6,549 nt of DNA, from NCBI GenBank assembly GCA_030608725.1, contig JAUWDP010000062.1:1-6549 (forward strand). The letters are read 5' to 3'. The notes under the pieces were generated by a model. The model was not told the origin of the DNA. It ran no database searches and saw only the letters and a list, made by a program, of their open reading frames with translations. Each line of letters opens with the position of its first letter. Within the stretch, counting starts at the first letter, position 1. Source of the DNA: Candidatus Bathyarchaeota archaeon (GTDB lineage: Archaea; Thermoproteota; Bathyarchaeia; TCS64). Shown one piece after another: positions 1-6,446 of this stretch. The translations under genes were made by a program, and so were the position numbers.

Positions 1-48
1 CTGGCCATCTACGGGCTGATCGTGGCCCTGTTAATCGTCATGGCATAA
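1..48 (+). CDS. atpK: A-type ATP synthase proteolipid subunit K (c-ring), C-terminal end only
   Basis: The first 48 bases read in frame as LAIYGLIVALLIVMA followed by TAA. This is a hydrophobic helix end carrying the AIYGL signature of the last transmembrane helix of V/A-type c subunits. The family protein is a membrane hairpin (or duplicated hairpin) that forms the ion-carrying rotor ring of the synthase. In relatives the ion-binding glutamate sits in an ET-x-AIYGL context, so it should lie about two codons beyond the left edge; neither it nor the Na+/H+ ligand set can be read here. The gene runs opposite to the other subunit genes and converges on atpC with a 19-base gap. Identity rests on 15 residues plus the presence of the other subunit genes next door, so the call is good but not certain. 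Confidence 0.8.
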   Translation: MAIYGLIVALLIVMA

Positions 49-52
49 AAAA
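47..52 (-). terminator. Oligo-T terminator of the atp operon
   Basis: Six A residues on the plus strand give a T6 run on the minus strand, 15 bases past the atpC stop codon and preceded by a C-rich stretch (CCCC). Archaeal RNA polymerase terminates at such U-tracts without needing a hairpin, and no strong hairpin is seen. The run overlaps the last codon of the convergent atpK. No matching T-tract for the plus-strand atpK transcript is visible nearby. Confidence 0.5.
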
Positions 53-79
53 GGGGCGTATCAAAGCTCAAGGGGCGTA
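51..79. repeat. 10-base direct repeat AAGGGGCGTA, two copies
   Basis: AAGGGGCGTA occurs at 51-60 and again at 70-79, start to start 19 bases. The second copy covers the end of atpC (last codons Tyr-Ala-Pro and the start of the stop codon). The first copy lies in the convergent gap and joins the T6 tract. It may be a relic of a small tandem duplication at the end of atpC, or chance. Confidence 0.4.
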
Positions 80-1117
80 GCCGGGAAGGACGGTGTACTT
101 TAGGATCTTCCTGAATTCAAGTTCGTGCTCCTTCCCCCAAGCGATGCTCACCAGATCGCCCCTCTCGACATCGCATGAAACTAGGTATGACATGACGCAG
201 GGGAACCCGAAATCGTCTCTCGCCCTCCCCTCTCTGGCCACCTCGTATGCGTGCCTGCGCAGATTCGTTCTGACCAACGCCACGTCATCGACGATGATGG
301 GCTCAACGATCTCAGCGTAGGGGGCCCCCAAACCCTTCACGACATCACCGTGATCTCTGCCCTCGATCAATTCCTTAATGGTTCTCAAAGATGTCCCATA
401 TTTGAGGGGGAAGACGCTCTCTAGAGGGGGGAGAGACGGTTGTTCCCCGGCCATCCGTGTCCAATTGATCGCCGAAAGCATGTCTTCGACATACATCTCG
501 ACCTCGACGATCTGCCTCACCATCTCCCTGTCCTCTGAGGATATCTTAGAGAGGGATCCCTGAACCGACTCCACGTATATCTGGTTGAGCCGGGCCTCGA
601 GGGGCCAGAGCGCGTCGTATTTTTCCCATAACCCTAAGCTCTCTTTGATGGGAGCGTAGACCGTCCTTCCTAGAAGGTTGACAGCGTCAGCCATCGTCTC
701 AGCCCCAACGAGATCATCGAAATCCACGGATAGATATGGGCTGACCGGTATGAGGTACCTCTTGATCCGCTCTATCGAGGTATCTGAAGACTTCCCCCTC
801 AGAATCCGCTTCAGGTTCAGGACTTCAAGCCTCATGTAATAGAAGGCCCGGAGGAACTCGGCCATGCCTGTGGGAGCCACCCTGACGACACGGTCCAACC
901 TTTCGAGGAGCTTCTGATAGAACGCCCTCTCAAGCTCTACGGCGCTGACCCCCTCCCCTGCCTCTCCTACGATCTCTTTATACTGTGTCTGAGATAGGAG
1001 CCCTAAGAACTCCTCCATATCCCTCGCTTCGGCCAGGGACCTCATGGTCTCAGGGTCGATCAGCTCCGCCCTCATGGCGTGGCATCTTACAACCACGTAG
1101 GCTAGGCCGGGGCTCAC
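68..1117 (-). CDS. atpC: A-type ATP synthase subunit C (central-stalk funnel)
   Basis: This 349-residue protein belongs to the V/A-type subunit C (eukaryotic d) family, which forms a helical funnel joining the rotating D/F shaft to the membrane c-ring. The N-terminal pattern is typical: YVVVRCHAMRAELI at 7-20, then a helix ending in LLSQTQY (40-46). At 91-109 the segment FYYMRLEVLNLKRILRGK matches the repeated core motif of the family, in which a Y-D-x-x-N-x-K-type helix recurs in three related bundles. The C-terminal stretch around 329-343 (GKEHELEFRKILKY) matches the usual last helix. Length is normal and no membrane segment is expected. The GTG start overlaps the atpD stop as GTGA, with GGAG three bases upstream, and the N-terminus aligns with the family at this codon. 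It is the last gene of the operon. Sequence divergence is high in this family, but context makes the call secure. Confidence 0.95.
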   Translation of the reverse strand: MSPGLAYVVVRCHAMRAELIDPETMRSLAEARDMEEFLGLLSQTQYKEIVGEAGEGVSAVELERAFYQKLLERLDRVVRVAPTGMAEFLRAFYYMRLEVLNLKRILRGKSSDTSIERIKRYLIPVSPYLSVDFDDLVGAETMADAVNLLGRTVYAPIKESLGLWEKYDALWPLEARLNQIYVESVQGSLSKISSEDREMVRQIVEVEMYVEDMLSAINWTRMAGEQPSLPPLESVFPLKYGTSLRTIKELIEGRDHGDVVKGLGAPYAEIVEPIIVDDVALVRTNLRRHAYEVAREGRARDDFGFPCVMSYLVSCDVERGDLVSIAWGKEHELEFRKILKYTVLPGYAP

Positions 1118-1725
1118 TCTCTCCGTCGTGCTAGGGCACCCCCAATCAGCTTTATCCGCACCAGTTCCTCGAGGGCCTCCTCGTCTAGCTTATCCTCTAT
1201 AAACTTCATCGTCTGCTTATAGTCGGGGATTACGATGTTCTCCAAGGCGTTTACCTTTCGATTCGTCTTCCCGAGTTCGTCTGCGATCCGCTCCACCCTA
1301 GCCTCGAACTCCGCGATCTGGATGAGCTCCTCCATAATCCCTGAAGCGAGTTCAGCGGCCCTCGAGAGCGCTATGTCCAGCTTTCCCTCGACCCTCGGCT
1401 TGGACCGGACTCTGATACGGGGGTAGAGAACCCCCATGACACTTACGGGCAGAGCGTCGATGGCAAGCTCCTTCCTGATAGAGCTGGCCTGGGACCCCAC
1501 CTCGGCGGGCCCGAGCGAAAGGTAGGCTGAGGCGACGAGATCGTAGATCCTCCTCAGCTGGTCCTCCAGCGTCCCTCTTCGGCCCCGAAGGACATCGATG
1601 GAGGCGCTGAGTTCCTTCGCCAGCTGGTCCCTCTTCAGCTTGAGGAACTCGCACCCCCGCTCGATGAACGATATCCTCTTCTTCATCTCGATGAGGAACC
1701 CTTTTGTGGGTCGGACATCGCTCAT
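1114..1725 (-). CDS. atpD: A-type ATP synthase subunit D (rotor shaft)
   Basis: Subunit D is the long antiparallel coiled coil that turns inside the A3B3 head and, with F and C, forms the central stalk. The protein begins MSDVRPTKGFLIEMKKR and continues with a CEFLKLKRDQL segment, the classic D start of P-T-K, then leucine and lysine-rich helix, then LLK-x-KRD-x-L. The C-terminal helix carries RKVNALENIVIPDYKQTMKFI, again a family hallmark, and the tail ends IGGALARRRE. I chose the ATG at 1725 (203 residues) rather than the in-frame TTG at 1734 (206 residues). The ATG gives the family N-terminus, and AGGT at 1734-1737 then sits eight bases upstream as a weak ribosome site. The stop overlaps the atpC start by four bases. 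No truncation is seen. Confidence 0.95.
   Translation of the reverse strand: MSDVRPTKGFLIEMKKRISFIERGCEFLKLKRDQLAKELSASIDVLRGRRGTLEDQLRRIYDLVASAYLSLGPAEVGSQASSIRKELAIDALPVSVMGVLYPRIRVRSKPRVEGKLDIALSRAAELASGIMEELIQIAEFEARVERIADELGKTNRKVNALENIVIPDYKQTMKFIEDKLDEEALEELVRIKLIGGALARRRE
1121..1124 (-). promoter_or_regulatory. Shine-Dalgarno-like GGAG of atpC
   Basis: GGAG on the minus strand lies three bases before the GTG start at 1117, inside the last codons of atpD. It supports the GTG start that overlaps the atpD stop codon. The spacing is short, so part of the initiation is probably re-initiation by ribosomes finishing atpD. Confidence 0.4.
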
Positions 1726-1735
1726 GGAAGACAAC

Positions 1736-3133
1736 CTAGCTCACGCTTCTGTGTTTAGGATGGAACTCCTTGATATAAGCCTCTCTGATCCTGATGAGGT
1801 CCTCCTCCGGCAGGATCGAGAGCAGGTCCCATGCGATGTCCAGGGACTTCTCGATCGTCCTGTTCTCGTACAGTCCCTGATTCACGAACTCCCTTTCGAA
1901 CCTGTCGGCGAACTCGAGCCAGGTCCGCTCCCGCTCGCTGAGGCCCACGTGGCCGACGATCCTGACGAGGCCCCTGGCCCTTGTCCCTTCTGCGTAGGCC
2001 ATGTACAGCTGGTTGGACACGTCGCCGTGGTCCTTCCTGGTACTATCCTCGCCGATCCCATCCTTCATGAGTCTCGAGAGGCTGGGGAGGACGTTCATGG
2101 GCGGGTGGATGCCCCGGAGGAAGAGGTCCCTTTGGAGGAGGAGCTGGCCCTCGGTGATGTATCCCGTCAGGTCAGGCACGGGATGCGTGATGTCTCCACC
2201 AGGCATCGTGAGGATCGGCATCAGCGTCACGGACCCCTTCTCGCCGGTGATCCTGCCAGCCCGCTCGTAGATGGTGGCCAGGTCGCTGTACAGGTAGCCC
2301 GGGTATCCCTTCCTCGTTGGTATCTCCTCCCGGGCGATGGAGATGGAGCGGAGGGCCTCGGCGTAGTTCGTCATGTCAGTGAGGATGACGAGTATATGCA
2401 TACCCAGGTCGAAGGCGAGGTACTCGGCGACCGTCTGAGCTATCCGGGGTGTGACAAGCCTCTCGATGGGAGGGTCGTCCGCAAGGTTAAGGATCATGAC
2501 CGACTTGCTTAGGGCCCCGGTCTTCTCGAACTCCGCTCGGAAGAACTCCGCCTCCTCGTGCTTGATGCCCATGGCGGCGAAGACGATGGCGAACTCCTCC
2601 TCCCTGCCGGGGATGGTTGCCTGCCTGGCGATCTGGGCTGCAAGAGCGTTATGGGGCAGGCCTGACTCGGAGAAGATTGGGAGCTTCTGTCCCCTAACCA
2701 ACGAGTTCATACCATCGATGGCCGAGATGCCTGTCTGGATGAACTCTATTGGGACAGCACGGGCCGCGGGGTTGATGACGCCCCCGTGGATGTCCCGGAG
2801 GTCTGTGCTTAGAGGCCGGCCTATACCGTCGAGGGGCTTGAAGCTGCCGCTAAAGACTCGGCCTACAAGCTCGTCGGAAACGGGGATCTTCTGAGTCTCC
2901 CCTGTGAAGCGTATGCCGACATTCAGGTCCATCCCATCGGTCTCGCCGAAGACCTGGACTAAGGCCCACTCCTTCGAAACGTCGAGAACGGAGCCCGTGA
3001 CCTCGTCGCCGCTGGGCGTGATGACCCTGACGATCTCGTCGTAGGCGACGCCTCTGACATCCTCCACGAAGATGATCGGGCCCCGGATCTCCCGGCTCGT
3101 CTTATAGATGAGCCCAGCTTCCTCCACCCTCAA
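1736..3133 (-). CDS. atpB: A-type ATP synthase subunit B (non-catalytic head subunit)
   Basis: This 465-residue protein is the regulatory, nucleotide-binding-fold partner that alternates with A in the A3B3 hexamer. An N-terminal beta-barrel (about 1-80) is followed by the nucleotide-binding domain. The P-loop position reads SGLPHN (157-162) and lacks the Walker GKT, as expected of B. Other hallmarks are [15 protein letters not shown] (135-149), [14 protein letters not shown] (251-264), [18 protein letters not shown] (277-294), MPGGDITHP (310-318), and [13 protein letters not shown] (349-361), whose Arg354 is the likely arginine finger supplied to the catalytic site on A. The start is TTG at 3133, which overlaps the atpA stop as TTGA; a GTG two codons later (3127) is a possible alternative. 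Neither has a strong ribosome site. Length is normal, with no intein. The stop is TAG, unlike the TGA used by its neighbours. Confidence 0.98.
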   Translation of the reverse strand: MRVEEAGLIYKTSREIRGPIIFVEDVRGVAYDEIVRVITPSGDEVTGSVLDVSKEWALVQVFGETDGMDLNVGIRFTGETQKIPVSDELVGRVFSGSFKPLDGIGRPLSTDLRDIHGGVINPAARAVPIEFIQTGISAIDGMNSLVRGQKLPIFSESGLPHNALAAQIARQATIPGREEEFAIVFAAMGIKHEEAEFFRAEFEKTGALSKSVMILNLADDPPIERLVTPRIAQTVAEYLAFDLGMHILVILTDMTNYAEALRSISIAREEIPTRKGYPGYLYSDLATIYERAGRITGEKGSVTLMPILTMPGGDITHPVPDLTGYITEGQLLLQRDLFLRGIHPPMNVLPSLSRLMKDGIGEDSTRKDHGDVSNQLYMAYAEGTRARGLVRIVGHVGLSERERTWLEFADRFEREFVNQGLYENRTIEKSLDIAWDLLSILPEEDLIRIREAYIKEFHPKHRSVS

Positions 3134-4896
3134 CCTATCTTCACCTCGTACTCCTCGGCGACCTCGTCGATCTGCCGTCTCATCTCGTCTCTCACTCTCT
3201 CGATCGGTTCAACCCCTTTACGCTCCTTCAGCCTCATGAGTTCGGTTATGCTGCCGAACTCCCTGACCCTGTCGATGGGGACTCCATGCCTTATCAACGG
3301 TTCGACGGAGTCGTAGAAGTCGATGAGGACCCTGAGCATACTCGCCTGCTTCTCGGCCTCGCAGTAGGTGTCGACCTCGTGGTAGGCATTCTGGATCAGG
3401 AACCCCTCCCGGAGCATCTCCGCGATCAGAAGGATGAGCCTCTGCTCGTCCGGCAGCGCCTTCTCCCCTATGATCCTAGCCGTCTCCTCGATCTCGGAGG
3501 CCTCTTCCAACAGCCCCAGAGCCCGGGCGCGTAGCTGCTCCCACCCGGGGTCGTACTTCGACCACCACCTCGAGACCACGTCGAGGTATCTCGTGAAGCT
3601 CCGCAGCCAATGGATCGCGGGGAAGTGGCGTCTGAAGGCGAGCTCGGTGTCGAGGGCCCAGAAGGTCCCGATGAATCTGAGCGTGTGGGTCGTCACAGGC
3701 TCGCTGAAGTCGCCTCCAGGCGGGGAGACGGCGCCCAGTATGCTAACCGAGCCCATACGTTCTCCGCTGCCTAGGGTGAGGACCCTTCCAGCCCGCTCGT
3801 AGATCTCCGCAATTCTATCTGACAGGTATGCGGGGTAGCCGGCCTCGGCGGGTATCTCCTCGAGCCTGCCGGAGATGTCCCTCAGCGCCTCAGCCCAGCG
3901 AGAAGTCGAGTCGGCCATGAGGGCTACGTCGTAGCCCTGATCCCTAAAGTACTCCCCGATGGTGACGCCCATATATACGCTGGCCTCTCTGGCAGAGACC
4001 GGCATGTTGCTCACATTGGCGACGATGATCGTCCTCTCGATCAGGCGTCTCCCGGTTCTTGGGTCTGTTATCTCCGGGAAGTGGGTGACGACGTCGGCCA
4101 TCTCGTTCCCCCGTTCACCGCAGCCGACGTATACAATTATGTCGGCGTCGGCCCACTTCGCGATCTGCTGCAGCATGACTGTCTTCCCGGTCCCGAATCC
4201 TCCGGGTATGCTGGCCGCGCCCCCCTTTGCTACGGGGAAGAAGGTGTCGATGACGCGTTGCCCGGTTATGAGAGGCATCTCTAGAGGTATGCGTTCTTTG
4301 AACGGTCTTGGAACCCTGATCGGCCACCTCTGCATCATCTTAACCTCCTGTGTGGCTCCTCCCGCCTCGATGGAGGCAACGGGCTCATCGACGGTGAAGT
4401 CGCCTTCAACGATCTCCGTTACGACCCCCGCCATGCCCAAGGGGATGAGGATCCTATGCTGGAGGGCAGGGGTCTCCTGGACCACGCCGATGATGTCGCC
4501 CTCCACCACCCTGTCGCCCCTCTTCACCCTAGGGACGAAGGGCCACCTCTTCTCCCTGTCAAGGGGCGGGATGTTGATGCCCCGTGTGATGAAGGAGCCA
4601 GCGAGCTTCAAGAGTTCAATCTCGGACCTCTCGACCCCATCGAAGATCGTCCCCATCAATCCTGGCCCAAGCTCTGCGACCAGCGGCATCCCCGTGTCGA
4701 CCACCGGCTCCCCCGGCCTCAGCCCGCTCGTGATCTCATAACACTGGATAGCTGCGATATCCTCTGTTAGACGGACGACCTCGCCCATGAGCTCAAGGTC
4801 GCCGACTTGTACGAGGTCACCGATCTTCGGTCTCTCCACGAACCTTGCCAGGATCAACGAGCCGTTGATCCTCTCAATAGTGCCTACGATCGACAT
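3130..4896 (-). CDS. atpA: A-type ATP synthase subunit A (catalytic subunit)
   Basis: This 588-residue protein is the catalytic subunit that makes or hydrolyses ATP at the A/B interfaces. The beta-barrel (1-70) is followed by the A-specific non-homologous region (about 110-185, including [13 protein letters not shown] and [10 protein letters not shown]). The nucleotide-binding domain then has the P-loop GGFGTGKT at 232-239 (Lys238), GCGERGNEM at 258-266 with the catalytic glutamate Glu261, and the Walker B region [17 protein letters not shown] at 324-340 (Asp329). It also carries [18 protein letters not shown] (354-371) and [10 protein letters not shown] (391-400). The C-terminal helical bundle includes [10 protein letters not shown] (503-512). 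The P-loop differs from the usual archaeal GPFGSGKT. There is no intein and the length is normal. The gene follows atpE by six bases, with only a weak AGGA next to the ATG, and its TGA overlaps the atpB TTG start. Confidence 0.98.
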   Translation of the reverse strand: MSIVGTIERINGSLILARFVERPKIGDLVQVGDLELMGEVVRLTEDIAAIQCYEITSGLRPGEPVVDTGMPLVAELGPGLMGTIFDGVERSEIELLKLAGSFITRGINIPPLDREKRWPFVPRVKRGDRVVEGDIIGVVQETPALQHRILIPLGMAGVVTEIVEGDFTVDEPVASIEAGGATQEVKMMQRWPIRVPRPFKERIPLEMPLITGQRVIDTFFPVAKGGAASIPGGFGTGKTVMLQQIAKWADADIIVYVGCGERGNEMADVVTHFPEITDPRTGRRLIERTIIVANVSNMPVSAREASVYMGVTIGEYFRDQGYDVALMADSTSRWAEALRDISGRLEEIPAEAGYPAYLSDRIAEIYERAGRVLTLGSGERMGSVSILGAVSPPGGDFSEPVTTHTLRFIGTFWALDTELAFRRHFPAIHWLRSFTRYLDVVSRWWSKYDPGWEQLRARALGLLEEASEIEETARIIGEKALPDEQRLILLIAEMLREGFLIQNAYHEVDTYCEAEKQASMLRVLIDFYDSVEPLIRHGVPIDRVREFGSITELMRLKERKGVEPIERVRDEMRRQIDEVAEEYEVKIG

Positions 4897-4902
4897 GTCC
4901 TA

Positions 4903-5553
4903 TCAACTCACACCCAGAACCTCGGCGATCTCGGCCTCGATCCTCCTCCTCACCCTTAGGAGCCTCCCCTTAAGGGTGTTGTAGAAGATCTTCGTTCCCT
5001 CCCTGTTCCGGACGATGACACCCCCAAGGCATTCTGTCGGTTCCTCAACGACGAGATCGATATCTCCTCCAAGGGTCTTGTTCAGCAACTCCTTGACCTC
5101 GAGCGCCCGCGCGCGGCGCTTTAGGAGTTTGGTGTCTCGTTCGTTCGCGGATACGAGGAACTCTCCTCCACCTATCGAGGAGCAGGCCTCAACAATGAGC
5201 CTCTTGAGGAGGTCCCAATAGTCTACGCTATCATCCTCCCCGGTGGCTATGCCGATGAGCCTCTTCTCCGCCTCGTCGAAGCCTCGGGAGATGGCCTGCT
5301 CCCTCATCTCCACGAGCATCTTCTTCACGTCGACGTTGGCCCTGCCGAGAATCCGATCTCTGATCGCCCTCAGCTCGGAGCCTATGACCCCAAGGATCTG
5401 TTGGTCTCCTTCCTCCGTGATCTTCCTAGCCTCTTCCTCGGCGGCTTTAAGGATGTTCTCGGCCTCCGTCTCTGCGTTCGCGAGCAACGTGTTCCGTCGC
5501 TCCACGATCCTCTCTATGAGCCTTGCCTCGACCTCTACCGTACTTTGATTCAT
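4903..5553 (-). CDS. atpE: A-type ATP synthase subunit E (peripheral stalk)
   Basis: Subunit E pairs with H to form the peripheral stalks that hold the A3B3 head still against the membrane. The 216-residue protein has the expected two parts. Residues 1 to about 100 form a charged helix rich in alanine and glutamate (AEENILKAAEEEARKITEE region at 30-48) that coils around H. About 110-216 is a globular alpha/beta domain. The diagnostic end is ECLGGVIVRNREGTKIFYNT (174-193), matching the family pattern GG-hydrophobic, then a charged turn, then NTL, followed by a basic helix. The ATG overlaps the atpH stop as ATGA, so E and H are probably translated together. Length is usual for archaeal E (about 200). 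Three arginine-rich codons in the middle (about 146-149) fall in a GC palindrome of no clear meaning. Confidence 0.95.
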   Translation of the reverse strand: MNQSTVEVEARLIERIVERRNTLLANAETEAENILKAAEEEARKITEEGDQQILGVIGSELRAIRDRILGRANVDVKKMLVEMREQAISRGFDEAEKRLIGIATGEDDSVDYWDLLKRLIVEACSSIGGGEFLVSANERDTKLLKRRARALEVKELLNKTLGGDIDLVVEEPTECLGGVIVRNREGTKIFYNTLKGRLLRVRRRIEAEIAEVLGVS

Positions 5554-5882
5554 TCCACCACCGCCTCATTTACGATAAGCTCTACGGCCTGCTGTAGCCT
5601 TTCCTCTGCCGTTCGCTTTAAGGTCTCACTACGGTTTCGGAATTCTTTGAGGATCTTCTCGGCTTCCTTCTTTACCTTTTCCTCCTCCTCCCTTAGATAT
5701 TCGTCAATATCCTGGCCGAGCTGGGCTAGTTGGATCTTTTTCTCTGCTTCCACCTTAGCTTTGGAGACCATCCTCTCGGCCTGCTCATGAGCCCTGGCGA
5801 CGATGTCGTCCGCCTCCTTCTCGGCGTTCTTGAGCAGATCTTGGAGCCGCTCACTGATCGAGATAACCCTGTCAATTTCCAT
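5550..5882 (-). CDS. atpH: A-type ATP synthase subunit H (peripheral stalk coiled coil; also called G)
   Basis: This 110-residue protein is nearly all charged helix. Segments such as LKNAEKEADDIVARAHEQAE (17-36) and the EEEEKVKKEAEKILKEF run show alanines and small residues spaced among E and K residues, as in the unusual right-handed coiled coil that H (G) forms with E. Length matches the family (about 100-110). There is no membrane segment, which argues against an F-type b subunit. It starts four bases after atpF and overlaps atpE by four bases, and the E/H pairing fits the known heterodimer. No clear Shine-Dalgarno precedes the ATG. Coiled-coil proteins are easy to misassign by sequence alone; the position beside atpE makes the call firm. 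Confidence 0.9.
   Translation of the reverse strand: MEIDRVISISERLQDLLKNAEKEADDIVARAHEQAERMVSKAKVEAEKKIQLAQLGQDIDEYLREEEEKVKKEAEKILKEFRNRSETLKRTAEERLQQAVELIVNEAVVE
5555..5562 (-). promoter_or_regulatory. GGTGGTGG ribosome-binding-like element of atpE
   Basis: The minus strand reads GGTGGTGG one base before the atpE ATG, and GAGG occurs just upstream (5564-5567). Both can pair partly with the archaeal 16S 3' end (SD consensus AGGAGGTGAT). The sequence lies in the last codons of atpH and supports the start that overlaps the atpH stop codon. Confidence 0.35.
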
Positions 5883-5886
5883 ATTA

Positions 5887-6204
5887 TCACAACTCTAGCT
5901 CTGCGCCTATGGCGAGGGATATGATCCTCTTAAGCTCTTCAAGCCTCATCCCGCTCATCCCGGTGAGATCCGGGACGAGGGCGAAGACCGGTGTGACGTC
6001 CCCCCTCGACATGATGAGACTACGGATCTTGAAGGTGTCGTCGGCGAATCTTTCCGGTACGATCATCAATTTATAATTAGACCCCTCGACGAGGTCGCTG
6101 AGTACCCCCGCAACCTCCTCTCCGCTCCCGGCCTCGAAGCCAACCGCTCCTGCGAGTTCAAAGCATGATACAAAGGAGGGGGGGCCGACGACAGCCACAC
6201 TCAT
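5887..6204 (-). CDS. atpF: A-type ATP synthase subunit F (central stalk)
   Basis: Subunit F is a small Rossmann-like protein that binds the lower part of subunit D in the rotor and helps activate ATPase turnover. The 105-residue length is typical. The N-terminal strand and glycine turn (VAVVGPPSFVSCFELAGAVG, 3-22) fits the family pattern of hydrophobic strand, G-D, then F-x-LAG, except that the usual acidic residue after the glycine is proline here. KLMIVPERFAD (45-55) is the second strand region, and the C-terminal helix ends LKRIISLAIGAEL. It is the first gene of the operon. The ATG lies about 29 bases from the centre of a TATA-like box and has no Shine-Dalgarno, so the mRNA is probably leaderless. 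An out-of-frame ATG at 6211 is ignored. Confidence 0.9.
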   Translation of the reverse strand: MSVAVVGPPSFVSCFELAGAVGFEAGSGEEVAGVLSDLVEGSNYKLMIVPERFADDTFKIRSLIMSRGDVTPVFALVPDLTGMSGMRLEELKRIISLAIGAELEL

Positions 6205-6228
6205 TTCCCATGGGGTGAGGCCTTTAGA

Positions 6229-6246
6229 ATTAATAAGAGTTTTGCT
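6229..6246 (-). promoter_or_regulatory. Archaeal BRE/TATA promoter of the atp operon
   Basis: On the minus strand the sequence AGCAAAACT CTTATTAAT has an A-rich BRE-like element (CAAAA) directly followed by a TATA-like box (CTTATTAAT at 6229-6237). The box centre near 6233 predicts a transcription start about 25-27 bases downstream, at roughly 6206-6208. That is only a few bases before the atpF ATG at 6204. The stretch 6224-6263 is clearly more AT-rich than the genes around it. This is the only gap in the operon large enough for a promoter, which supports one transcript from atpF to atpC. Confidence 0.6.
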
Positions 6247-6260
6247 GTGAGGTAAATCAC

Positions 6261-6446
6261 TTATTTAGAATGCAGATGAACGCGCGCGCGCAGCCGTTCA
6301 ATGATGTTGAGGTCAACAATTCCGACGGCTATGCATCTCCGCAGCTCCTCGGGTTCAAGCGCTCTGACTCCTTCTAACCGTGCCCTCGCCTCTATGAGGC
6401 TTTGCTCTCTCTTTCTGAGTTGTTTCATGTTCTGCCCGGGATTCAA
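6261..6446 (-). CDS. Small ORF, probably the displaced C-terminus of the upstream coiled-coil protein
   Basis: This frame reads 61 codons from a TTG at 6446, or 55 codons from an ATG at 6428, to TAA at 6261. It contains REQSLIEARARLEGVRALE, then PEELRRCIAVGIVDLNIIER, and a basic end. The residue mix and codon choice look genuine, but there is no good ribosome site before either start. The better reading is that this is the C-terminal part of the protein encoded by the overlapping upstream frame. Adding one GA unit in the AG tract at 6405-6416 joins the two frames into a continuous charged helix. I do not recognise the family. It could instead be a separate small gene overlapping its neighbour by about 74-92 bases. 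The (CG)5 run at 6281-6290 falls in its last codons (RAR). Confidence 0.45.
   Translation of the reverse strand: MNPGQNMKQLRKREQSLIEARARLEGVRALEPEELRRCIAVGIVDLNIIERLRARVHLHSK

Noticed and set aside
1352..1654. 100-codon frame on the minus strand inside atpD
   Set aside because: It is an alternative frame within a well-recognised gene, and the arginine, glycine and proline-rich product is typical of an out-of-frame reading.
1598..2512. Open frame of 304 codons on the plus strand opposite atpD and atpB
   Set aside because: It is antisense to strongly conserved atpB sequence, its product is rich in proline, aspartate, valine and histidine with no domain, and GC-rich genes often leave the opposite strand open. 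The same applies to the plus-strand frame at 3959-4741 opposite atpA.
1736..4896. Possible intein in atpA or atpB
   Set aside because: Inteins are known in some archaeal A-type ATPase genes, but both proteins here are of normal length with uninterrupted nucleotide-binding motifs.
5102..5120. GC palindrome AGCGCC-N7-GGCGCT inside atpE
   Set aside because: It can form a 6-base-pair hairpin, but it lies in mid-gene and encodes arginine and alanine codons of the stalk protein. There is no U-tract or nearby gene end, so a regulatory role is not supported.
6066..6082. AT-rich TATA-like sequence inside atpF (TTATAATTAG)
   Set aside because: It could resemble an internal promoter, but the predicted start would be mid-atpF with no gene start nearby; it simply encodes Asn-Tyr-Lys-Leu.
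6281..6290. (CG)5 simple repeat
   Set aside because: It is short and falls in Arg-Ala-Arg codons of the small ORF. It could be a Z-DNA-type tract, but nothing else points to a function.
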